Assembly: GCF_014697425.1 (NCBI RefSeq)
Contig: NZ_JACJRU010000001.1
Location: 558,001 to 622,000 of the forward strand
Reading direction: 5' to 3'
DNA: 64,000 nt
Source of the DNA: Nostoc sp. FACHB-110
Lineage (GTDB): Bacteria; Cyanobacteriota; Cyanobacteriia; Cyanobacteriales; Nostocaceae
Position 1 is the stretch's first letter; every line of letters starts with the position of its first letter. The notes under the pieces were generated by a model, which saw only the letters and a program-made list of their open reading frames with translations, searched no databases and was not told the origin of the DNA. Positions 50,620 to 61,708 of this stretch are shown here, piece by piece. The position numbers and the translations under genes were made by a program.

Positions 50620-51027
50620 CTATTGCTGAGGATTACCTTGAGGTAATTCACCTGGCTTGGTAGTGTTGCCAGTTAAAGACAAGTTTCTTTCAGCAAAGTA
50701 GTTACCAATAAAGGTGTTAGCCAAGGATAAAACAACTGGGCCTAAAATAAAAGCGATAATTCCATGTACGCTAAACCCAGGTACTAAAAATGCTGCTAGC
50801 GCGAAACAGATACCATTAACAACCAAAGCAAATGCGCCGAAAGTTACAAGGTTTAAAGGTAAAGATAAGGTTGATAAAACTGGCTTCACAGAACTATTAA
50901 TTAAGCCAATTGCTACAGCAGCAATTAAAGCAGAAGGAAAGTTAGCAATATTAACACCAGGCACAACTAAATCAACAATTAGTAAGCTGAGTGCCGTAGC
51001 TAGAGTTATTAGAAATGTTCCCAACAT
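50620..51027 (-). CDS. Phage-holin-like four-helix membrane protein
   Basis: A 135-residue protein with four hydrophobic segments (about 5-22, 30-48, 58-82 and 86-110), including NFPSALIAAVAIGLINSSVKP, the signature of the Mycobacterium-type 'phage holin family IV' (DUF360-like) group. Despite the name, chromosomal members are not linked to phage lysis and have unknown, possibly stress-related roles. The tail (NTTKPGELPQGNPQQ) is hydrophilic. It lies in tandem with the Pmp3-like gene. Confidence 0.88.
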   Translation of the reverse strand: MLGTFLITLATALSLLIVDLVVPGVNIANFPSALIAAVAIGLINSSVKPVLSTLSLPLNLVTFGAFALVVNGICFALAAFLVPGFSVHGIIAFILGPVVLSLANTFIGNYFAERNLSLTGNTTKPGELPQGNPQQ

Positions 51028-51214
51028 TTTTTTTACCTAAAAATCAGTGATAGTTTGTTTGAATGTCTTTCTACTATCATGAACAATGTGGGAAGATTAA
51101 GCCTCTCTTGCAAGATAGATTAGGCTTCTACCAGTTGACGTATTTTGGCAAAACTGCAACAAATTAGCAGGAAACTCACTTTACCTTCTAGTATTTAGCT
51201 TCAAATCCCAATTT

Positions 51215-51679
51215 TCACCACCAGTTGCCGCCTTTACCTTCACATTCTCGCTTCGTGACATAATGGCGATAGCGAAACATTGCTTCTAGTTGACTTTGCA
51301 CTAGCCAGCCACCAATCAAATCAACCGCATCTCCCCCTGGCATGGAGTAAGAAATCACATCTGTTAGCTTGGTCTTGCCATCTTCCGACTGAAATTCATG
51401 GCGATGTACCCAAGTTTCAAAGGGGCCAGATATTTGTTCATCAACAAATAGGTGATATGGTTCGCATTGGGTATGACGCGCTAACCAAGTTAAAGGTACT
51501 AACCCCAGAAACAAACGAAACTCTGTAATAGCACCTTTTTCCAGCCCTCCCTCCCGCCGGACTACTTGGACTGGCTGCCAAGGTGGAGTTAGCATTTGCA
51601 GGATATCTGGTCTTTCGTGAAATTGCCAAACTACTTCTATTGGCGCATTAATTACAGATGAATGGTTGAAGTGCAGCAT
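51215..51679 (-). CDS. SRPBCC (START-like) family protein
   Basis: A 154-residue protein from the ATG at 51679 (MLHFNHSSVINAPIEVVW). The opening pattern SSVINAPIEVVWQFHERPDIL and the ending LIGGWLVQSQLEAMFRYRH are typical of the polyketide cyclase/Coq10-like SRPBCC fold, a deep hydrophobic ligand cavity. No catalytic function can be assigned. It is followed upstream by the CPXCG gene, 20 bases away on the same strand. Confidence 0.88.
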   Translation of the reverse strand: MLHFNHSSVINAPIEVVWQFHERPDILQMLTPPWQPVQVVRREGGLEKGAITEFRLFLGLVPLTWLARHTQCEPYHLFVDEQISGPFETWVHRHEFQSEDGKTKLTDVISYSMPGGDAVDLIGGWLVQSQLEAMFRYRHYVTKRECEGKGGNWW

Positions 51680-51698
51680 GAACAGCAAAACCTAAAAT

Positions 51699-51890
51699 TT
51701 AGCCTTCGTCGTATTCGGTATCAATTTCGATATCTAAGGTGTCTTCATCAACCCTGATATACAAAATATTGGGGTTACAACAAACTTGACAGTCTTCAAC
51801 ATAAGATTGTTGTCCCCCCGCACTCAAGTCAATAAAGGTTAAGTTTGGTTCGCCGCAAAAGGCGCAGTAATACTCAGCAGTGGTTTGCAT
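51699..51890 (-). CDS. CPXCG-motif cysteine-rich protein
   Basis: A 63-residue protein with two cysteine pairs, YYCAFCGEPN and EDCQVCCNPN, arranged as a zinc ribbon, and a very acidic C-terminus (DEDTLDIEIDTEYDEG). The CPXCG family has this size and pattern but no known function. It lies just upstream of the SRPBCC gene and just downstream of the radical SAM gene, all in one direction. Confidence 0.9.
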   Translation of the reverse strand: MQTTAEYYCAFCGEPNLTFIDLSAGGQQSYVEDCQVCCNPNILYIRVDEDTLDIEIDTEYDEG

Positions 51891-51901
51891 TCAAATTTTG
51901 A

Positions 51902-53548
51902 CTACGAATTTAACGGTTGTAGTTCCTTAGAGGCTGAACGGAAATGACTTGTCGCCTCATCCAAGTGCTTTAGTAGTGTAGACTGCGGTAGCGGCCCTTG
52001 CAAGTGGCTCCAAGGCAAGACTTGAGATGTTGACCAATTAGTATGGACGTAGAAATCTAAGTCGGGAATTTGTCCTTTAAGTTGCTTGAAAGCGCGTTTA
52101 TAACTACCCAAGGAGTCGCCAAAGTCGCGGGTAAGTTCGAGAAGTTGGGATAATCTGCGATCGCCCCGCGACAACAAAGCCTGTATGATAGACCAGTTAT
52201 AACTTTCTGGGCGAAAATCGATTCCCTGCGGTTTGAGTTGTTTTTGTAGAAGCTGCAACCGCTTCTCTGCTTGACGGTTTACCCCAAACCATTGAAATGG
52301 TGTATGGGATTTTGGGACAAAGGTACTACAGCCAAAGCTTAACCTTAGTCCAGGCGCAGCTTTTTTCATACTCCGCATCATCGCCACAGTTGCGTCTAAA
52401 TCTTCCGCCTCTTCCCCAGGGATACCCACCATCCCGTAGAGTTTCAAACTTGAGAGTCCGCCAGCTTTGGCATTTATCGCCGCTTGGATGATTTCTTCAT
52501 TTTGCAGCTTTTTGTTGATAATTTGCCGCAGTTGATCAGAACCACTCTCTACCGCAATGGTAAGCGATCGCGTGTCGCGTTTTGCTAAAGTCTCTGCCAA
52601 CTGCACCGTTACCGTATTAGTTCTCACCGAAGCAATACTCAGCCGCACATCATCATATTTTGGCTGACTAATATAATTTAATAACTCCTCAAACTCTGGA
52701 TGTTGTGTTACAGAAGCACCCAATAATCCCAAGCGATTTGTAACTTGTAAACCTCTTTCAATCGCGGGAATTAATGAACCTTCCAAACTAGCAGTTCTAA
52801 ATGGCAAAGTCAGATAACTTGCCAAACAAAAGCGGCACATTTCCGGACAACTTCTGACCACCTCCACCATGTAAATATTTTCCCAAGCAGCTTTTTCAGT
52901 TACCACCGTTGAAGCTGAGAGAATATTGCCGCGATAAGTTTGCTTCTGCACAATTGTCGGCACATCTGCATCAATTGGCTGAATTGACTTTACCTCACCA
53001 TCCGGTGTGTGATATTCCACCTCATACAAACTCGGAACATAAATCCCTGGTACTTGTGCCAATCTTTGAAGCTGAATTTGTCTATCAGCATTTCTTACTT
53101 CTTGATACGCTTCAATAAAATTACCTAGCAGATTTTCCCCATCTCCTAACAAAATGATATCAAAAAAATCTGCAAAAGGTTCAGGATTAGCCGTCAAAAC
53201 TGGGCCACCACCAAAAATTAGCGGATGAGTATCATTGCGTAACTTTGCCCGAATCGGAATATCTAAAGATTCCAGTAAATTTAAAATATTGACATAATCC
53301 AATTCCCACGAAATCGAAAATCCCACAATTTCCGGCTGTCTAGGAAGTTGTTCATGAATATCAGTAAATAGGCGACTCACTTGCACATCATCGCGCATTG
53401 CCAAAGTTGCCCAAACTATCTGATAACCAAGGCTAGTAATACCCACATTGTACTCATTAGGAAAGGCAAAAATTAAAGGTATCGCATCAGTATCAGGAGT
53501 AGTAGGAGTAAATAAAAGTCTTTCAGCAGCAAATACAGATGATGTCAT
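51902..53548 (-). CDS. B12-binding-domain radical SAM protein
   Basis: A 548-residue protein. A cobalamin-binding-like N-terminal domain (about 20-160, with VGFSISWELDYVNIL and IFGGGPVLTANPEPFA) is followed by the radical SAM core. Its cluster cysteines 234, 238 and 241 lie in CPEMCRFCL. The GGG.V.T.NPEPFA and E..SG+D segments match the group annotated as TIGR03960-type or YgiQ-like enzymes. The substrate is unknown; RNA or tetrapyrrole modification has been discussed for relatives. It is part of a three-gene minus-strand run. Confidence 0.9.
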   Translation of the reverse strand: MTSSVFAAERLLFTPTTPDTDAIPLIFAFPNEYNVGITSLGYQIVWATLAMRDDVQVSRLFTDIHEQLPRQPEIVGFSISWELDYVNILNLLESLDIPIRAKLRNDTHPLIFGGGPVLTANPEPFADFFDIILLGDGENLLGNFIEAYQEVRNADRQIQLQRLAQVPGIYVPSLYEVEYHTPDGEVKSIQPIDADVPTIVQKQTYRGNILSASTVVTEKAAWENIYMVEVVRSCPEMCRFCLASYLTLPFRTASLEGSLIPAIERGLQVTNRLGLLGASVTQHPEFEELLNYISQPKYDDVRLSIASVRTNTVTVQLAETLAKRDTRSLTIAVESGSDQLRQIINKKLQNEEIIQAAINAKAGGLSSLKLYGMVGIPGEEAEDLDATVAMMRSMKKAAPGLRLSFGCSTFVPKSHTPFQWFGVNRQAEKRLQLLQKQLKPQGIDFRPESYNWSIIQALLSRGDRRLSQLLELTRDFGDSLGSYKRAFKQLKGQIPDLDFYVHTNWSTSQVLPWSHLQGPLPQSTLLKHLDEATSHFRSASKELQPLNS

Positions 53549-53675
53549 GCAATTTTAGATTTTAGATTCCAATTTTTATCTTAAAAAACCGAAAAAAAGA
53601 CTCTGCGTACCTTTGCGTTTACCTCCGCGAGCCTCTGCGTTTAAAAGTAAATTTACAAGCCTTATCTAGTATAAC

Positions 53676-54065
53676 CTAACAGAACCTAGTGATTAATTCT
53701 TCCCGCGATAATTGCAACAGTAAAGGAGTAAATTCTTCCGGTGATAAAGCTAATAAAGGTTCAATAATTGCTTGTAGTTGATTATCTAATTCACCAAAGC
53801 GAACCTTCAGCAAATTCTCCACAACTAAGCGTTCACCTTGCTGTATCGCCTGTTCTCTATCTTGTTGATAAAGTGGTGTTAACCGCATAACTAACTCCCT
53901 ATCTTCTTCATCTTGATTTTGCGTAAATTGTAAATTTTGTTGCAAGTTGTACAGTAATTCTAACGCCGCTTTTCGGAATGGGTTATCAGGAGAAAGTCCC
54001 GTTGTAGCGACTGTCGTTGCGCAGAGAGGGTAAAGAGTTTGTAATTGCTTTATTAAAAAGTACAA
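53676..54065 (-). pseudogene. 5'-truncated DUF4351 gene
   Basis: The frame encodes a coiled segment (QQDREQAIQQGERLVVENLL) and a complete DUF4351 tail, KVRFGELDNQLQAIIEPLLA and LSPEEFTPLLLQLSREELI. In full-length cyanobacterial proteins this tail follows an Rpn-type PD-(D/E)XK nuclease domain, which is absent here. The only starts are a TTG at 54065 overlapping the GH3 gene end by 13 bases, and an internal ATG. It is probably the 3' remnant of a larger gene. Confidence 0.7.
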
Positions 54066-55138
54066 GCGATCGCTAACTCCGCGTGTCGTAGTAATGTAGC
54101 TTTATCTAAAGCATGAACCATATATTGTGGTGTTTGTGCTAACAGTTTTTCAATTCTCTCCCTAGCGGCTGTAACTACATCTTCCTGCAAACTACCCTGA
54201 GTAAGAGAATCAGCAAAATCTTGCGCCATGTAATAAGTCCGTTCAATAGACGATGAGTGGATATTGCGCGACACAATAAACAAATCACACCCAGCATTAA
54301 AGGCGCGTGCAACAGTGCCACTTTGCGTAAACATATCTGAGACTGCTTTCATATCCAAGTCATCAGACACAACCACGCCCTCAAACCCTAATTCTTCTCG
54401 TAAAATCTGCTTCAGAATAGGTTGTGAGATAGTTCCTGGCACATCTGGGTCAATTTTGGGAAACAATATATGAGTGGTCATAATTAAGGGAATTTGCGCG
54501 GCAATTAAAGCTTTAAAAGGTATCAATTCCCGATCGCGCAAATCTTGTACAGTTAAATTCAGCACTGGTAACTCTAAATGAGAATCTGTGCTAGTATCTC
54601 CGTGTCCCGGAAAATGCTTGGCACATCCCAAAACCCCCGATTCTTGTAACCCTAAATAATATTCCACAGCACCTTGGGCTGCTATTTCTGGTATGTTACC
54701 AAAGGCACGCGGCCCAATGACAGGATTACGCGGATTAGAGTAAATATCTGCTACAGGGGCCCAAGAGACGTTAATTCCCAGTGATTTTAGTTCGGTTGCT
54801 GTAGCTTTAGCTACTTTACGAGATTGCGATCGCAAAAGCGTTGCATAAGGGAATCTCGTAATAGGTAAAGGTGCGCGTACTACGCGTCCACCTTCATGGT
54901 CTAAAGTCATAAACATCGAATCGCGTTCAGCATATTCTCGAATTTGGTCGATTAGTTGTTTGTAGCTGGCTAACCAAACCTCATAAGGAACGCTATCTAT
55001 AAAGTTTTTGGCAAAAAATATGACACCAATTGGTTTTAATTCACTTAGAGCTTGTTTATCATCATCGTTTAATGTCGTCCCGGAAATCCCCATAATCAGG
55101 TGATTGCCAAATAATTCTAGCTGCTGTGATTCTGTCAT
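54053..55138 (-). CDS. nagZ: Glycoside hydrolase family 3 beta-N-acetylhexosaminidase (NagZ-like)
   Basis: A 361-residue single-domain GH3 protein. Family motifs are DHEGGRVVRAP at about 80-90, KHFPGHGDTSTDSH at 174-187 (the His/Asp acid-base pair of NagZ enzymes) and VVSDDLDMKAV at about 257-267 with the nucleophile Asp. It removes N-acetylglucosamine from peptidoglycan fragments in cell-wall recycling. The size and motif order match cytoplasmic NagZ. No signal peptide is visible. Confidence 0.92.
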   Translation of the reverse strand: MTESQQLELFGNHLIMGISGTTLNDDDKQALSELKPIGVIFFAKNFIDSVPYEVWLASYKQLIDQIREYAERDSMFMTLDHEGGRVVRAPLPITRFPYATLLRSQSRKVAKATATELKSLGINVSWAPVADIYSNPRNPVIGPRAFGNIPEIAAQGAVEYYLGLQESGVLGCAKHFPGHGDTSTDSHLELPVLNLTVQDLRDRELIPFKALIAAQIPLIMTTHILFPKIDPDVPGTISQPILKQILREELGFEGVVVSDDLDMKAVSDMFTQSGTVARAFNAGCDLFIVSRNIHSSSIERTYYMAQDFADSLTQGSLQEDVVTAARERIEKLLAQTPQYMVHALDKATLLRHAELAIACTF

Positions 55139-55299
55139 AAAAAGATTCTACTTAAATTTTAAATTATTTTTTATACAAATTAATTAACGTAACCAGAAGT
55201 TACCGAACTGTTTCCTGTTGCCACAACCCTATTCCCTAAAATAGGAACTTTTTCCCCAAGCGATCGCACAATCACTGCTAAATGTAACGGATTGCAACG

Positions 55300-55305
55300 T
55301 ATAAT
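55300..55305 (+). promoter_or_regulatory. Possible -10 element of pds
   Basis: A perfect TATAAT lies 47 bases before the pds start. No good -35 hexamer is seen 17 bases upstream, so this is only a candidate. Confidence 0.35.
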
Positions 55306-55351
55306 GAGAACGACAAAACCATTAAGAAATATTGAAGAACAGTAGGTTTAA

Positions 55352-57707
<2,356 letters not shown>

Positions 57708-57964
57708 GTGGTTGGCGTGAATATTTCTCGTTCAGGTAAGGCAGAAGGCAGAAGTGAAGAGGCTTTTAGTTTCTTTCAGCCCTTCTATTCAATGGTTAAT
57801 AGTTGTTCTCATGACTATTGACCATATACCTGTAGTCACATAAATTAAGACATTTTCAGAGCTTAAATATCTAGGAACAGTAATGTTTTTACCTCCTGCC
57901 TTCTGACTTCTAAAAATTGTTTGACTTTACCAAAAAATCTGCTATCATAAATATTCGTGACCCT
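57708..57964. repeat. Intergenic segment with a dispersed repeat copy
   Basis: The first 65 bases, with GGCGTGAATATTTCTCGTTC and GTGAAGAGGCTTTTAG, resemble the segment at 29483-29560 and belong to the same dispersed family. No gene is seen before the tRNA. Confidence 0.5.
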
Positions 57965-58056
57965 GGAGAGGTGGCTGAGTGGTCGAAAGCGGCAGATTGC
58001 TAATCTGTTGTACGGCAGGCAACTCCGTACCGAGGGTTCGAATCCCTCCCTCTCCG
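57965..58056 (+). tRNA. tRNA-Ser (anticodon GCU)
   Basis: The acceptor stem GGAGAGG pairs with CCTCTCC at 58049-58055. The D arm, the anticodon stem-loop GCAGATTGCTAATCTG with anticodon GCT, a long variable arm typical of class II tRNAs, and the T arm GAGGGTTCGAATCCCTC are all present. CCA is not encoded. It reads AGU and AGC codons. Confidence 0.97.
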
Positions 58057-58248
58057 TTTTCGAGAGATTTCTACACACTCAAAGTATAGTGTGTCTGTAA
58101 ATAAATATTAATGTCGGCATAAACACGGCTACTCCTTATGGTGGATGCTATTATTTATCACTTGGAGTCTGTTAAGATCGAGCTAACCCGAAATCTAGTT
58201 TGAATCTTACTTTCAGGCTCCTGAACATCACAGGAGTGAAAGTAAATT

Positions 58249-59562
58249 ATGCCAAGAATTACTGCTGCCTTAGCCTTGAGTGTCGTTACCATAACAACAG
58301 GCTTCCTGATGGCAGCTTGTGACAACCCTAATTCACCTAATGCTGGCACTACAGCCACCCCAGCCGCTAATACAACCACTACCACCAGCAGTGGTGACGG
58401 ATTAAAAATTGGTGCTTTACTACCCACAACCGGAGACTTAGCTTCTATCGGTCAGCAAATGGTCGGTTCTGTGCCTTTGCTAGTTGATACTGTCAACGCC
58501 TGCGGTGGAGTCAATGGTAAGAATGTCACACTTGTAGAAGTAGACGATCAAACTGACCCGAAAGCTGGTGCTGCTGGTATGACTAAACTAGCAACATTGG
58601 ATAAAGTGGCTGGTGTAGTTGGTTCCTTTGCAAGTAGTGTCTCAACTGCGGCAGTTTCCGTTGCTGTACCCAATAAAGTGATGTTGGTGTCTCCTGGTAG
58701 CACTAGTCCCGTATTTACTGATAAAGCGAAAAAAGGCGACTTTAAAGGGTATTGGGCGCGGACTGCACCCCCCGATACCTATCAGGCTTTAGCATTAGCC
58801 CAATTAGCTAACAAAAAAGGTTTTAAACGCGTTTCCACAGTTGTGATTAACAACGATTACGGTGTTGGTTTTGAAAAAGCTTTTGTCGAAACTTTTGAAA
58901 AATTAGGTGGTACGGTAGTTAATAAAAATAATCCTGTCCGGTATGACCCCAAAGCCCAAACCTTTGATACAGAAGCCGCAGCCGCTTTTGCTGGTAAGCC
59001 AGATGCAGTAGTAGCTGTACTCTACGCCGAAACAGGTAGTCTTTTGTTAAAAGCTGCCTATCAACAAGGGTTGACCAAAGGAGTCCAAATTCTGCTCACC
59101 GATGGCGTGAAATCACCTACCTTCCCCGAACAAGTTGGTAAAGGTAGCGATGGCAAATACATCTTAACTGGGGCGTTAGGGACAGTACCTGGTTCTGATG
59201 GCAAAGCCTTAGAAGCCTTTAACAAACTCTGGAAAGAGAAAAAAGGTGGTTCCCCAGGAGAATACGCACCCCAAGCCTGGGATGCAGCAGCATTGCTAGT
59301 TTTAGCAGCGCAAGCAGCTAAAAACGACACAGGTGTTGGCATTGCTAGTAAAATTCGAGAAGTTTCTGCTGGCCCAGGTACAGAAGTTACAGATGTTTGT
59401 GAAGGCTTAAAGTTACTCAAAGAAGGGAAGACGATTAACTACCAAGGTGCTAGCGGCAACGTAGATATCGATGCTAATGGTGATGTGCTTGGTGTCTATG
59501 ATGTTTGGAGTGTAGGCGATGACGGTAAAATTACCGTGATTGATAAAGTGACACCTAAGTAG
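58249..59562 (+). CDS. ABC transporter substrate-binding lipoprotein, amino-acid type
   Basis: A 437-residue periplasmic binding protein. The signal ends in the lipobox FLMAAC (Cys about residue 24). A Thr/Ala/Ser-rich linker (25-50) and a type 1 periplasmic fold follow, with KIGALLPTTGDLASIGQQM, VDDQTDPKAGA and VINNDYGVGFEKAF. The family binds branched-chain or other neutral amino acids; cyanobacterial NatB is a close type. Permease and ATPase genes are not adjacent, as is common for this protein in cyanobacteria. A strong terminator follows. Confidence 0.9.
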   Translation: MPRITAALALSVVTITTGFLMAACDNPNSPNAGTTATPAANTTTTTSSGDGLKIGALLPTTGDLASIGQQMVGSVPLLVDTVNACGGVNGKNVTLVEVDDQTDPKAGAAGMTKLATLDKVAGVVGSFASSVSTAAVSVAVPNKVMLVSPGSTSPVFTDKAKKGDFKGYWARTAPPDTYQALALAQLANKKGFKRVSTVVINNDYGVGFEKAFVETFEKLGGTVVNKNNPVRYDPKAQTFDTEAAAAFAGKPDAVVAVLYAETGSLLLKAAYQQGLTKGVQILLTDGVKSPTFPEQVGKGSDGKYILTGALGTVPGSDGKALEAFNKLWKEKKGGSPGEYAPQAWDAAALLVLAAQAAKNDTGVGIASKIREVSAGPGTEVTDVCEGLKLLKEGKTINYQGASGNVDIDANGDVLGVYDVWSVGDDGKITVIDKVTPK

Positions 59563-59570
59563 CTCCTGAA

Positions 59571-59608
59571 AAAGGCAAAAGAAAAAATTCTTTTGCCTTT
59601 TGATTTTT
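59571..59608 (+). terminator. Rho-independent terminator
   Basis: AAAGGCAAAAGAA (59571-59583) and TTCTTTTGCCTTT (59588-59600) form a perfect 13-bp stem with a 4-base loop, followed by TGATTTTT. It ends the binding-protein transcript; the opposing gene's stop is 15 bases away. Confidence 0.92.
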
Positions 59609-59622
59609 AACTTTTAACTTAA

Positions 59623-60447
59623 TTAGTAGTTACTAAAGTTGTAACCAACTCCCACTAATAAACCGACATCGGTTTGGTCAAAGAAGCCAGCATTCACACC
59701 AGCTGTGGCGGTAAAGCGTGAGGTGAGTGGTACATCAAGACCACCGGTGACTAAGAAACCAACTTTGGAATCATCGCCTGTTTTAATTGCAGCCCCTACT
59801 CCCACATAAGGCGCGATAGCTAATGGTTCGCTAAATGGATCTGATTGTTGCAATGAAAAGTCGTAGGTGACGGGAATTAACACTGTAGTGTTGTCCCCAA
59901 ACACAGCTGAAGGTCTAAAGGAAAAAGCATTAGTCAGTCCAATTTTACTGAGAACAGCAAAGTTGCCATCTCCTAAAGATGAGTCTCCACCCCCTAAACC
60001 AACATTAAAGCCAACTCCGATATAGCTTCTGCCGCCACGGGTAGGTCTACCAACTTCAATATCTGATTGGGCAACTTTGACATCCGCAGGTTCAGTTTTA
60101 GATTCAACTGCTTCAGGTGTCAGAGATGCTGATGAGGTTGCTACTGTCCCAGGAATTGGTGTCAGGGTTGAACTAGCAGCTGTTTGAGTATTTACACTAG
60201 GAAATTGCTGTGGTGCAGCTAAGTCTGATGCTTTGGCTGACTCTGTGGCTGTTAGTATTGATAAATTTTCAGATGTAACCTTTAGTTCCGCGTTTGTCTG
60301 ATGGGGAGACGTGGCGGTAGTAGAAGATTCGGTTAACTGCTGAGTATCTACTGATTGAGCCATAGCCGCAAAACTACTGAACAGAACAGCAAAAGCAGCT
60401 AATCCTGGCAATAAAACAACACCATTACGCAAAAAAATAGTATTCAC
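59623..60447 (-). CDS. Outer-membrane beta-barrel protein
   Basis: A 274-residue precursor from the GTG at 60447, chosen because AGGAG lies five bases upstream and the frame then begins with a signal peptide (GVVLLPGLAAFAVLFSSFAA, cleavage near AMAQS). A Ser/Thr/Ala-rich linker (about 35-125) leads to a C-terminal barrel of about eight strands, with SYIGVGFNVGLGGG, APYVGVGAAIK and the last strand LVGVGYNFSNY ending in an aromatic residue, as required for BAM insertion. It is likely an OmpA/opacity-like porin or surface protein. Ligand unknown. Confidence 0.85.
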   Translation of the reverse strand: MNTIFLRNGVVLLPGLAAFAVLFSSFAAMAQSVDTQQLTESSTTATSPHQTNAELKVTSENLSILTATESAKASDLAAPQQFPSVNTQTAASSTLTPIPGTVATSSASLTPEAVESKTEPADVKVAQSDIEVGRPTRGGRSYIGVGFNVGLGGGDSSLGDGNFAVLSKIGLTNAFSFRPSAVFGDNTTVLIPVTYDFSLQQSDPFSEPLAIAPYVGVGAAIKTGDDSKVGFLVTGGLDVPLTSRFTATAGVNAGFFDQTDVGLLVGVGYNFSNY

Positions 60448-60763
60448 ATTCACTCCTAACAAAATATTGCCGCCAAAAGTCGCTAATTTTGCGGAATCAA
60501 ACTGCAAAATTGGGCAATACTTCGACTTTAACATCAGAAAATCTTTCCTACATCCTGAGAAGGACGTAGGTACGGAAAGGAAAATGTTAAAGATTTCAAC
60601 GCTTTTCTGTAGATGCTAGGGGACTAACGAGCAGTGAACTGCTCAGAAGTGATGCAAAATCGCAGCTACACGACCCAAAATCACCTGCGGGGGTGACTTT
60701 TGCAGGAAAGACACGTAGGTAAATTTTGTGGGTCTAGTAGCAATTTTGATTCGTTGAATTATT
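60448..60763 (-). promoter_or_regulatory. Long hairpin-rich upstream region of the barrel gene
   Basis: This 316-base gap shows three nearby dyads. CCTAC-A-TCCT pairs with AGGA-C-GTAGG at about 60550-60573. GAGCAGT (60629-60635) pairs with ACTGCTC (60638-60644). AAAATCACC pairs with GGTGACTTTT near 60666-60688. It has no coding potential. It probably contains the promoter and a structured mRNA leader of the barrel gene. Confidence 0.45.
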
Positions 60764-61702
60764 TTAAAGTTGGCTAATGGCTTGGGCTATTGATTGCGAG
60801 ACAAAGGGTAAAATTTCCCGGCTTTTGGCATTGGCTTTACCTTCAGTAAACACTATCAGTAGGTAAGGACGTTGATTGGGTATTTCAATATACGCGGCAT
60901 CGTGGCGAACTTGACTTGTCCAGCCTGCTTTTGACCAAATTTGGGAATTTTGCGGCAGTCCACCACCCAAAAACCCGGTGATTTGGTCTTCTTCCACATC
61001 TTTGGGTAAATCTTCAGGGTTAATGCTGCGTTTAAGAATGTTCATCATAGACTGCGATCGCCCACTCGCAACGGCGACACCGCCGACGATACTATGTAAT
61101 AAACGCGCGATCGCGTTGGTCGTTAACATATTGCGATTCTCGAACATCTCGCCATAAAATGCCCGTTCTCGCCCATAAGGGCCATCACCCCAAGTTTTTT
61201 GACAAACGTTAATTGTCTCCATCTCATCCCAACCCAAAGATTGGTAGTAACGGTTTACAATATGTCGCTGTTGCTTCCAAGTTTCAAATGGCCCTGGCGG
61301 TAACTCTGGCCCTGATGTCGTACCAGTCAAAATATCTACAATTAAACTTGTCGCATCGTTACTAGAATCAACTATCATATCGCCCAAGGCGCGTTCCAAT
61401 TCTTTAGAAGCTTGGATCATGCCTTTTTCTAACCACTCGTGAACTGCCACCAAGTAAAATAACTTAACCACACTCGCGGGGTAAATTCGCTCAACGCCGC
61501 GATAAGTAAATCCCCGAACTGGGTGATTCCAAAAGGCATCTGGAGTTAAAGCACCACCAGTATTTACGGGTACAGGCGGATCATACACAATCCAAGTCAG
61601 GGCAATTTGATTACGGGCTAAGGTCGGAAAGGTTGCCCAAGTTGCTTCTAAAATGCCATTACCGAGATTTTCTAGTTGTTCGTCTTTTTTGAAGAAAACC
61701 AT
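60764..61702 (-). CDS. Serine hydrolase, class A beta-lactamase-like
   Basis: A 312-residue protein from the ATG at 61702 (MVFFKKDEQLENLGN). It has the three active-site elements of the penicillin-recognising fold: SxxK in PASVVK (Ser77-Lys80), SSN (113-115) in place of SDN, and KAG in WSKAGW in place of KTG. No signal peptide is visible. It could hydrolyse a peptide or ester substrate; true beta-lactamase activity is uncertain. Its start faces that of an NlpC/P60 peptidase six bases away. Confidence 0.85.
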   Translation of the reverse strand: MVFFKKDEQLENLGNGILEATWATFPTLARNQIALTWIVYDPPVPVNTGGALTPDAFWNHPVRGFTYRGVERIYPASVVKLFYLVAVHEWLEKGMIQASKELERALGDMIVDSSNDATSLIVDILTGTTSGPELPPGPFETWKQQRHIVNRYYQSLGWDEMETINVCQKTWGDGPYGRERAFYGEMFENRNMLTTNAIARLLHSIVGGVAVASGRSQSMMNILKRSINPEDLPKDVEEDQITGFLGGGLPQNSQIWSKAGWTSQVRHDAAYIEIPNQRPYLLIVFTEGKANAKSREILPFVSQSIAQAISQL

Positions 61703-61708
61703 TGAATA

